Assembly: GCA_011523635.1 (NCBI GenBank)
Contig: WTGI01000030.1
Location: 1-64,000, forward strand
Origin: Acidimicrobiia bacterium
GTDB lineage: Bacteria > Actinomycetota > Acidimicrobiia > Spongiisociales > Spongiisociaceae
Length of the DNA stretch: 64,000 nt
Direction of reading: 5' to 3'
Each line of letters opens with the position of its first letter. The first letter of the stretch is position 1. The notes under the pieces were generated by a model, which worked only from the letters and a program-made list of their open reading frames with translations, searched no databases and had not been told where the DNA came from. Shown here in pieces: positions 57,041 to 64,000 of the stretch. Made by a program: the position numbers and the translations under genes.

Positions 57041-59271
57041 CGGCTGCGATCCTCCCCCGGGTTGCCTTCGGTATGTTCCTCCGCCTCGACGCGCAGGTCT
57101 GGTAGCCAGTTGAGCCAGGGCGGCAGGTACCAGTTGCGCTTGCCGAGCACCTCCATGCTGGCAGGTACCAGGATCGAACGGACCAGCGTGGCGTCCAGCA
57201 GTACGGCCACCGCCAGACCGAAGCCCATGAGCTGGTTGATGATGGTCCTTCCGGTGGCGAAGGCGCCGAACACGACCACCATGATGGCGGCGGCGCCGGT
57301 GATGATCCCGGCGGTCGAACGGAGCCCGTACGCCACCGCCTCCGTGTTGTCACCCGTCTCGTCGTAACGTTCGCGTATCCGGCTGAGCAGGAAGACGTGA
57401 TAGTCCATGGACAGCCCGAAGAGGACGGCGAACAGGAACAGCGGTATCCAGGCATCGATGACTTCGGCCCTCTGGAATCCGAATAGGTCGATCGCGACGC
57501 CCTTCTGGAAGACCAGCACCAGCAGCCCGTACGTGGCGCCGACGGAGAGCAGGTTCATAATGATCGCCTTCAGCGGGATGACCAGCGACCTGAAGACCAT
57601 CATCAGGATGACGAAGCTGAGGCCGAGCACGAGGGCGAAGACGATAGGCGTGTAGACCCTCACTATCTCGAAGAAGTCGGCCACCTCCCCGGTAAGGCCG
57701 CCGACGTAGACCTGGGCGGGGGCCCCTTCGAACGCGGTCGGGATGATCTCGTCGCGGAGGACCGACATCAGCTCGGCGGCCTCGGGGCTGCTCGGCTGGC
57801 CGGGGTAGGGGAGGGCCAAGAGCGTCAGATCCCCGGCCCCGTTCACCTCCCGGGTGGGGGGCACCGGGAACCTGGGATCGGCGATGAGCGCCCCCTGCAA
57901 CTTCCCGATCGCGGCCGTCACGGCAGGGTCTTCGGCGTCGCCGTCCACCACTATCTCGGCCGGGCTGAGTACGCCGGCGGGCGTGACACTCCCCACGGCG
58001 AACTTCTCCTCGAGGAGGAGGAAGGCCTCCTTGGTCTGCGCGCCGTCAGGGAAGGTGTTGACGTCATTGAGTCCCGTCCGCATGTCCAGGTAGAAGTAGG
58101 ACAGGGCGAGCATCGGGATGGCGACGAGCAGGATGCTTATCACCGGGCGGCGCATGACGAGCCGGGTGACGTTCTCCCAGAAGCCCTCCTTGGAGGTGTC
58201 GGGGCTCTTGAGCGAGAACCTGGCCAGGAATCGAATCTTGAGAAGGTCCACCCTCGGACCCAGCAATGCCAGGCCGGCCGGGAGCAGCGTCAGCGTCGCC
58301 AGCATGGCGAAGATCACCACCAGGATCGCCCCCAGCGCCAGGGATTGGTAGAAGGAGGCCGGGGTGATCAGCAGACCGATCAAGGCCAGCACCACGGTGG
58401 CGCCGCTGAAGACCACCGTGCGGCCCGCCGTCGCGGTGGCGCGGCCCACCGCCTCATTGGTCGACCTCCCGCGCGCCAGTTCCTCCTTGAAACGGGATAC
58501 GACGAGCAGCGAGTAGTCGATGCCGACCGCCAGGCCGATCATGACCACCATCAGCGTGACGAAGAAGACGAGCTGGAACTGTTGGCCTAACACGGCAACG
58601 GCTGCCAGGGCCAGGACGATTGCCACGATGGCCAGACCCAGCGGGAGCAGGGTGGCCACCACCGCGCCGAGGAGGACCAGCAGGATGACGAGCGCTACCG
58701 GGACCCCGAACCGCTCGCCCCTCTCAAGGTCGTGAATCGCCAGCTCGTTGGTCTCGAAGGCAACGCTGGCGTCGCCCCCGATCAAGACCCGGAAGCCATC
58801 CACCCCGTCGGCCTTCTCAACGATGTGGATCACGTCGCCGACGTCCACCGTGGCCTCCTGGGCGGTACCGGACATGAGGAAGCCCATGATGGTGGTCTGG
58901 CGGTCACGGGATACCAGCAGCGGATTGTTGGAGACGTAGAAATGATCCTGGAGGGTCACCACGTCGGGCCCCAGCGCCGTGATCTCGGCGGCGAGCGACT
59001 CGACCTTGGTGCGGAAGGCGGGGTCGTCCACGGTCACGGACGGTGACTGGACCACGACCAGTTCGGCCAACTGCCGCGGACCGCGCAACCTGTCCTCGAG
59101 GAGCGCGCCGGCCTGCTCTGATTCGTACCGGGCCGACAGCCGGAACTCGGTGGTGGTGGCGCTGTCCAGCAGCCGGTCGATCAGCCCGAGCGAGACCAGC
59201 ACCAACCCCGCCCAGATACCGATGGTGACCAGCGGCCGCCGCGCAGCGAAGCGGGCGAGCGGTCCGAGCAT
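57037..59271 (-). CDS. MMPL/RND-type lipid exporter
   Basis: A 744 aa polytopic transporter with two six-helix halves and two extracytoplasmic loops. Conserved TM blocks: VGIDYSLLVVSRFKEELARG in the first half, LSMDYHVFLLSRIRERYDETGD in the second, both the MMPL (D)DYxxF/VSR type. The first loop lies between about 35 and 190. The ATG at 59271 has AAGAAGG nine bases before; a more upstream ATG would leave no room. Family members export lipids such as mycolate or hopanoids; the co-operonic MpaB-like gene and nearby squalene genes suggest an isoprenoid cargo (inference). Confidence 0.9.
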   Translation of the reverse strand: MLGPLARFAARRPLVTIGIWAGLVLVSLGLIDRLLDSATTTEFRLSARYESEQAGALLEDRLRGPRQLAELVVVQSPSVTVDDPAFRTKVESLAAEITALGPDVVTLQDHFYVSNNPLLVSRDRQTTIMGFLMSGTAQEATVDVGDVIHIVEKADGVDGFRVLIGGDASVAFETNELAIHDLERGERFGVPVALVILLVLLGAVVATLLPLGLAIVAIVLALAAVAVLGQQFQLVFFVTLMVVMIGLAVGIDYSLLVVSRFKEELARGRSTNEAVGRATATAGRTVVFSGATVVLALIGLLITPASFYQSLALGAILVVIFAMLATLTLLPAGLALLGPRVDLLKIRFLARFSLKSPDTSKEGFWENVTRLVMRRPVISILLVAIPMLALSYFYLDMRTGLNDVNTFPDGAQTKEAFLLLEEKFAVGSVTPAGVLSPAEIVVDGDAEDPAVTAAIGKLQGALIADPRFPVPPTREVNGAGDLTLLALPYPGQPSSPEAAELMSVLRDEIIPTAFEGAPAQVYVGGLTGEVADFFEIVRVYTPIVFALVLGLSFVILMMVFRSLVIPLKAIIMNLLSVGATYGLLVLVFQKGVAIDLFGFQRAEVIDAWIPLFLFAVLFGLSMDYHVFLLSRIRERYDETGDNTEAVAYGLRSTAGIITGAAAIMVVVFGAFATGRTIINQLMGFGLAVAVLLDATLVRSILVPASMEVLGKRNWYLPPWLNWLPDLRVEAEEHTEGNPGEDRSR

Positions 59272-59466
59272 CAGGTCCATCCTTCTTATCCGCCGGTCAC
59301 GGAAGATATTCTGGCAAATCCGTGACCTGAGGTCCCCGGATGGCCGGATGAGGATGTTCGAGAACATCCCTTCCCCACCCTAGCGACGTTTCGGTTCCCA
59401 TCCGTGCCAGTTGGGTGCCGGTACTCCGTCTCCGGTACGGTGCGCGACACGCGACCGGGTGTCGCG

Positions 59467-62205
59467 TCAACCCGTGTTGCGCATGCCCGCCGCGATACCG
59501 TTGATGGTCAGAAGGAGTCCGCGCCGGTACCGCCCGTGGTCGCCCGAACGGGATCGTTTCAGCAGCTCGACCTGCAGCACGTTCAACGGGTCCAGGTAGG
59601 CGTCACGGACGTTGAGGGTGCGCCGCAGCAGCGGGCGATCGGCCAGCAGGTCAGCCCCGGTCACCCGCCGGAGGGCGGCAACGGTGCGGACGTACTCGAC
59701 AGCGATCATGTCGAGCATGGGCCGGCGCTCGGCCGGTACGAGGTTGTCCACGTAGTGGCGGGCGATGGAAAGATCGGTCTTGGCCACAGTCATCTCGACA
59801 TTGGAGATGAAGGTGCGGAAGAAGGGCCACTCCCGGTACATCCGGGTCAGATCGGACCCCAGTCCCGCTTCGGAGGCCGCCTCGAAACCGCTTCCCACCC
59901 CATACCAACCGGGGACTATCTGGCGTGATTGGGTCCAGCCGAACACCCATGGAATGGCCCGGAGGTGGGTCACCCCGGCCGTCTGGTGTCGCTTGGCAGG
60001 CCGGGATCCGATGTTGAGCAGGCCCAACTCCTCCACCGGCGTCGAAGTGGTGAAGTAGTCGACCATGCCCGGGTCGTCGATGAACCGCCGGTAGGTCCCG
60101 TACGCGGCGGTGGACACGAGGTTCATGATCTCGTGCCATCGCCGGACGTCCTCGATGGCGTGGTCAGGGGCGCGATGGGCCAGGGATGCCTCCACCAGGG
60201 CCGACAGGGCCAGCTCCAGGTTCCGGTGGGCGAGTTCGGCCAGACCATACTTGTCGGCGATCACCTCGCCCTGCTCGGTGAGCTTGATGACGCCGTCCAA
60301 CGCTCCGTACGGCTGGCTGAGGATGGCGGCGTGGGTGGGGCCGCCCCCTCGGCCCACGGACCCTCCCCGCCCGTGAAAGACGTCGATCCGTATCCCGGAG
60401 CGGCGGGAGATGTCACGGATGACCAGCAGGGCCTTGTGGATCTCCCATTGCGAGGTGGTGATCCCCCCGTCCTTGTTCGAATCGGAGTACCCCACCATGA
60501 CCTCCTGGATGCCGCCGCGCAGCTCGAGGAGGCGGCGGTAGGCGGGCACCTCCAGCAGCTCCTCCAGGGTGGGACCGATCAGGCGCAGGTCGTCGATGGT
60601 CTCGAACAGCGGGACGAAGCCGAGGCGGGCCACGCCCCGGGCCGGATCGACCAGACCCACTTCGCGGGCCAGCATCATCGGGGCCAGCACGTCGTCCACT
60701 CCCCGGGCCATCGAGATGATGTAGGAGTCGATGACCTGGTCGCCGTGCTCGTCCAGCAGGCTCCTCAGCATGCCGAAGAGGTCCAGGGTCTCCTCATCAC
60801 GGGCGCCGGTCCCCGGCGGCGCTACGGGTCGCGTACCGGAGAGCTCGCGGACCAGGAACCCGGTCCTGCCGTTCCGATCCAGGTCGCCGTATCCGGTACC
60901 GAGGTAGGAGGTGAGGGAGGCGATGGCCCGGTGGTGGTGATCGGTGTGCTGGCGGATGTCGAGCGCGGCCAGATGGAAACCGACCGTGGCCGCCAGCAGC
61001 CGGGTCCGCGCCAGCCGGCCACCGGCTTGGAGGGAACCCCGGTTCTCGCGCAGGGAGGACTCGACCACGGCGAGGTCGTCGAGGAGCTCCCGATGAGAGC
61101 CGTAGGCGCGGGGTCCCCCGTCGCGCGTCTCCACCAGCCGCTGGTGGACGATGGTCAGGCCCTGGCGGTAGGGCTCGCGGTCGTTGGTGGTTTCCAGCAC
61201 TTCACGATACGACTCGCGGTGCCGGTCGATGAAGGCCGCCAGCCCGGGCGAGATCTCCGTGATGTGGGTGCTCGCGCTCAGCTCACCGGCCAGACCGGCC
61301 ACTTCGGCGATGAGAATCTCGAGGGCGGCATGCCGTTGCTGCTCCACGACGGACCGTGTCATCTCCGGTGTGACGTTCGGGTTTCCGTCCCGGTCGCCGC
61401 CCACCCATGAACCGAACCGGATCGGGCTGCTATCGCTGCTCAGCTCGCCCCCGATCAGACGCACCGCAGCGGCGATGTTGTCGAGCAGGCCCGGCATGGC
61501 CTCGCGGATGGTCTGTTCGAGGTAGTGCCGGACGAAGCGGGCCTCGTCTATCGGATTCGGCCGGTGGTCGCGCAGTTCGTCGGTCTGCCAGATCGCCTCG
61601 ATGAGTTCCTCCACCCGGCGGTCGATCCGCGCCCGATCCGCCGCGGAGGTTCTCGGATTGCTTCTGGTGGCGGTGGCGTCGGCGATCTCGCTCAGCTTCT
61701 CGAGGACGCTACGGCGGGTGGCCTCGGTGGGATGAGCGGTGAAGACCGGCTTCAGCGCCGCCCGGTGGACCAGCGAGACGGCTTCATCGGCCGGTATTCC
61801 CGACTCGACCAGCGCGACGAGGCTCTCCTCGAATCCTCGCTCGAGCGTGTGTCCCTCGGCGTTCAGGTCCTCCACCCGGTACACCTGCTCGGTGACGTTG
61901 GCGAGATGGAAGTAGACGGTGAAGGCCCTCGCCAGCTGGAGGGCCGTGTCGAGATCCACCTCTCGCAGCAGCTCGGCGAGTTCGTGGGACACCTCGACGC
62001 GCGCAGATCGCAGCCGGCGGGACAGGGTCCGCACCCGTTCGACCGAATGGAGGAGTTCCTGGCCGTGCTGGCGGACCAGTGTGTCACCCAGTTGGCGGCC
62101 GAGGCGCCGGATGTCGGCCCGCAGATCGGCGTCAGCCAGCTCGGGAGAGGCCGTCAGGTGAGACGGCTCGGGTATGTCCTCGGTGGGTCTTGCTTTCGTC
62201 TTCAT
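59467..62205 (-). CDS. ppc: Phosphoenolpyruvate carboxylase
   Basis: Anaplerotic carboxylation of PEP to oxaloacetate. The 912 aa protein shows VFTAHPTEATRRS (catalytic His158), MVGYSDSNKDGG and FHGRGGSVGRGGGPTHAAILSQP, and ends in the invariant GMRNTG, the PEPC carboxyl terminus. Full-length bacterial PEPC. The start ATG (MKTKARPTED) lacks a strong ribosome site. Confidence 0.96.
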   Translation of the reverse strand: MKTKARPTEDIPEPSHLTASPELADADLRADIRRLGRQLGDTLVRQHGQELLHSVERVRTLSRRLRSARVEVSHELAELLREVDLDTALQLARAFTVYFHLANVTEQVYRVEDLNAEGHTLERGFEESLVALVESGIPADEAVSLVHRAALKPVFTAHPTEATRRSVLEKLSEIADATATRSNPRTSAADRARIDRRVEELIEAIWQTDELRDHRPNPIDEARFVRHYLEQTIREAMPGLLDNIAAAVRLIGGELSSDSSPIRFGSWVGGDRDGNPNVTPEMTRSVVEQQRHAALEILIAEVAGLAGELSASTHITEISPGLAAFIDRHRESYREVLETTNDREPYRQGLTIVHQRLVETRDGGPRAYGSHRELLDDLAVVESSLRENRGSLQAGGRLARTRLLAATVGFHLAALDIRQHTDHHHRAIASLTSYLGTGYGDLDRNGRTGFLVRELSGTRPVAPPGTGARDEETLDLFGMLRSLLDEHGDQVIDSYIISMARGVDDVLAPMMLAREVGLVDPARGVARLGFVPLFETIDDLRLIGPTLEELLEVPAYRRLLELRGGIQEVMVGYSDSNKDGGITTSQWEIHKALLVIRDISRRSGIRIDVFHGRGGSVGRGGGPTHAAILSQPYGALDGVIKLTEQGEVIADKYGLAELAHRNLELALSALVEASLAHRAPDHAIEDVRRWHEIMNLVSTAAYGTYRRFIDDPGMVDYFTTSTPVEELGLLNIGSRPAKRHQTAGVTHLRAIPWVFGWTQSRQIVPGWYGVGSGFEAASEAGLGSDLTRMYREWPFFRTFISNVEMTVAKTDLSIARHYVDNLVPAERRPMLDMIAVEYVRTVAALRRVTGADLLADRPLLRRTLNVRDAYLDPLNVLQVELLKRSRSGDHGRYRRGLLLTINGIAAGMRNTG

Positions 62206-62289
62206 TCGCAGAGGCTCGTCGCAGCCGGTCCGATTGTCATTCTCGCAGCACGGGAAGCCGGCACGTCGCCCTCGCCTCTATGAGCAAAG

Positions 62290-62317
62290 GGAGGGCGCCG
62301 GTAAACCGGCGCCCTCC
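62290..62317 (-). terminator. Hairpin terminator after the glycine-betaine-type binding protein
   Basis: A perfect 12-bp stem GGAGGGCGCCGG/CCGGCGCCCTCC with TAAA loop lies about 30 bases downstream of the minus-strand binding-protein stop. A short TTT follows. Good stability, weak U-tract. Confidence 0.65.
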
Positions 62318-62345
62318 GATAGTGCTCGTTTGTTGATGGTAGGAC

Positions 62346-63440
62346 CTAGGCGGCGGCGGCGTTGGCCTCCGCGAGCCACTCGTCAACCTGATCCTGGTTG
62401 TCGGCGATCCACTGGGTAACCAGCGAACCGAGATCCTCTCCGGCGTCCTGCTTGACGATCTGCTGCGACACGTCGACGACGTTGAGCTTCACGATCTCGA
62501 GCAGCTTGGCGGCGGCCGGGTTGTTGGCCAGGAAGTCATGGCGGGCCGAGGCGATGACGTCAGCAGCCACCCAACCGATCTCGCATACGCCGTCGTCGGC
62601 TGCGCTCGGGCAGGACTCGGCGCTGATGGCGGATGTGGTGCCGGGTCGCTGGTCCCACTCTTCGCCACCCTCGCGGCCGAGCGGGTTGGAGTCGTCGATC
62701 GGGTTCACAACCCCTACCCACACCACGTTGTCGCCCGGACGCAGAGCCGTGATGTACGAACTCGGGGTCCATGTGTAGGCGACCATGGGCTCGCCGGCGT
62801 CGGCCTTGGCTGTCGCCTCGGCGAACATGGCGTCGTAGCCCGCCAGCACCTGCTCGATGTTCTCCCATCCGGAGAAGGCGATCTGGCTCTGGATGATGTC
62901 GTCACAGGTCCAACTCTCCGGACATCCGTAGATATCGGCGATGCCGTTGCCCGGGTTGGCGTCCTGGGCGTCGTAGGCGGCGATCGCATCGGGGTTGTTG
63001 TTCAGATCATCGAGGGTGGCGATCCCGTACTCCTCGGCGAACGACTTGGTCATCAGGTACCCCTGCAAGCCTCCGGCGAGCATAAGCGCACCGACCCGAC
63101 GTACGTGCTCACCGACCAGGGAGCCATCCGGCATCTCCGCTGCGAGCCAGCTGTTGTGGCCCGGGTACCAGCTGTTGACCCAGAAGTCGGCCTCGCCCTG
63201 AGCCATCGCCAGATAGGCCAGGTTGGGGCCGAGCTCCAGATCGGCCGGGTCGCTCACCTCGTAGCCCAACTCTTGCATGAGCTGGCGCACGAGTTCGGCC
63301 TGGAAGTAACCCGTCGACCAGTTGGCCCGGGCCATCGTGACGCTGACCCCTTCGCCGGGAGCGTCGTCCTGGGCACATGCGGCAGTCACGAGCGCAAATA
63401 CTGCCACCACCGATATAAGTCTGATGCTTAGTTTCATCAT
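62346..63440 (-). CDS. Glycine betaine/proline-type ABC substrate-binding lipoprotein
   Basis: OpuAC/ProX-like solute-binding protein, 364 aa. Signal with lipobox VTAAC (Cys22). Mature domain opens VSVTMARANWSTGYFQAELV and has EADFWVNSWYPGHNSW, NPGNGIADIYGCP and EPMVAYTWTPSSYI, the betaine-binding Trp-rich motifs. Ribosome site AAAGGAG precedes two adjacent ATGs; the second has better spacing, so the protein may start one residue later. A permease and ATPase are expected upstream, outside the window. Confidence 0.92.
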   Translation of the reverse strand: MMKLSIRLISVVAVFALVTAACAQDDAPGEGVSVTMARANWSTGYFQAELVRQLMQELGYEVSDPADLELGPNLAYLAMAQGEADFWVNSWYPGHNSWLAAEMPDGSLVGEHVRRVGALMLAGGLQGYLMTKSFAEEYGIATLDDLNNNPDAIAAYDAQDANPGNGIADIYGCPESWTCDDIIQSQIAFSGWENIEQVLAGYDAMFAEATAKADAGEPMVAYTWTPSSYITALRPGDNVVWVGVVNPIDDSNPLGREGGEEWDQRPGTTSAISAESCPSAADDGVCEIGWVAADVIASARHDFLANNPAAAKLLEIVKLNVVDVSQQIVKQDAGEDLGSLVTQWIADNQDQVDEWLAEANAAAA

Positions 63441-63518
63441 TCTCCTTTCTTCTCCTTTCGTTTCAGTTGCAGTCTCGGTTATGCAACGGGCAGTTGCTCC
63501 CGCGCACGGTCCGAGGAT

Positions 63519-64000
63519 TCACACGGAGGCTTCAACCGTAGCCCTTGCTACGGTGTCGGTCCCGGTGTCCTCGCCCAGCGGGTCTCCGTAGACCTTTGAC
63601 CGGCGGTACTCCTTCAACACGGCCATGGTCGAAGCCAGGATGAGGAGCCCTGCCACCAGCGTCAGGAAGGAACCCACTCCGGCCACATATTTGACATGGG
63701 CCGTACGGACATGGGTGAAGATCCAGGCGAATCCGATACATGCGATCCCGGCGCCGATCCCGGCGGTCACAGCGCTCCACCTCCACTTACTCAGCTGGTC
63801 GCTCCTGAAGATGCCGGCGGCGCGCAGGCCGGTCAGAACCGCGACCGCACCGAAGACCAGCGCCCAGAGCCCCAATCGTGCTCCGTCGCTGCTTCCGCCG
63901 TCGATAACCCGGACCCCCGTCTGCGTTGCTCGCGCGCGGAGACTCAACATCTCGGCGGCGATCGCGGCGCGCTCCTCGTCGGAGGCAGTGCCCGCTTGCT
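63519..64000 (-). CDS. Membrane protein, 5' part beyond the window edge
   Basis: The visible part has three or four hydrophobic stretches: LGLWALVFGAVAVLTGLRAAGIF, SAVTAGIGAGIACIGFAWIF and VAGVGSFLTLVAGLLILAS, ending KEYRRSKVYGDPLG. An internal ATG at 63950 would give 143 aa, but the frame stays open to the edge with ASDEERAAIAAEMLSLRARA, probably helical. It directly precedes the betaine-binding gene, so it could be a permease extension or an unrelated membrane partner. Confidence 0.55.
   Translation of the reverse strand, partial: QAGTASDEERAAIAAEMLSLRARATQTGVRVIDGGSSDGARLGLWALVFGAVAVLTGLRAAGIFRSDQLSKWRWSAVTAGIGAGIACIGFAWIFTHVRTAHVKYVAGVGSFLTLVAGLLILASTMAVLKEYRRSKVYGDPLGEDTGTDTVARATVEASV

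Overview
The window is very GC-rich chromosomal DNA of actinobacterial type. The GC content, F420/FMN split-barrel proteins, DUF418, MMPL and MpaB (DUF2236) proteins, a latex-type polyprenyl synthetase and Tat-exported lipoproteins would suit an Acidimicrobiia-like lineage. No rRNA, tRNA or ribosomal-protein marker is present, so the taxonomy is an inference. Genes are tightly packed, often joined by ATGA or GTGA stop/start overlaps.

Region 1 (1-13.4 kb) is central and lipid metabolism: malic enzyme, DNA polymerase X, a 2-oxoacid dehydrogenase E1 alpha/beta pair followed by an alpha/beta hydrolase, a PlsB-like acyltransferase, an acyl-CoA synthetase, a YihU-like (sulfolactaldehyde reductase-like) dehydrogenase, an F420/FMN split-barrel protein, a HAD phosphatase and a DUF418 membrane protein. 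Region 2 (13.6-17.3 kb, minus) is a tightly coupled four-gene catabolic operon: split-barrel protein, aminotransferase, M20 deacylase and RraA-type aldolase. Next come a CocE-type hydrolase and a small accessory patch (19.1-20.1 kb) with tandem palindromes, a decayed DUF4143 ATPase tail and a promoter-led retropepsin/ribbon-helix-helix gene pair.

Region 3 (20-30.6 kb) has a second M20 peptidase, an Ntn hydrolase, a YgjP-like metalloprotease, an epimerase and a peptide ABC transporter locus with two near-identical DppB-type permeases around one DppC-type permease, one ATPase, and a co-translated alpha/beta-hydrolase-fold protein lacking its nucleophile. Region 4 (30.6-34.6 kb) is an McrBC type IV restriction system. 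Region 5 (34.7-45 kb) has another acyl-CoA synthetase, an amidohydrolase, a cell-wall amidase with SLH-like repeats, a ferredoxin, a MITE-like element, membrane and phosphotransferase genes, a site-2 protease and two coupled exported proteins of unknown function. At 45-45.7 kb lies a decayed hicBA toxin-antitoxin pair.

Region 6 (45.8-64 kb) has a phosphohexomutase, a frameshifted aldehyde dehydrogenase, the squalene operon hpnCDE plus polyprenyl synthetase, an orphan iron-type ABC ATPase behind a DtxR/IdeR-like box, ispH, MpaB and MMPL genes, PEP carboxylase and a glycine-betaine-type binding protein. Isoprenoid genes (ispH, polyprenyl synthetase, hpnCDE) cluster and imply hopanoid, squalene or carotenoid-type end products, but no cyclase is in view.

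The most unusual non-coding signal is a dispersed heptanucleotide tandem repeat (NNRACTA, or TAGTYNN on the other strand) at three intergenic sites. A 163-bp inverted-repeat element between CTAG tetranucleotides and decayed defence/toxin remnants are further accessory features.
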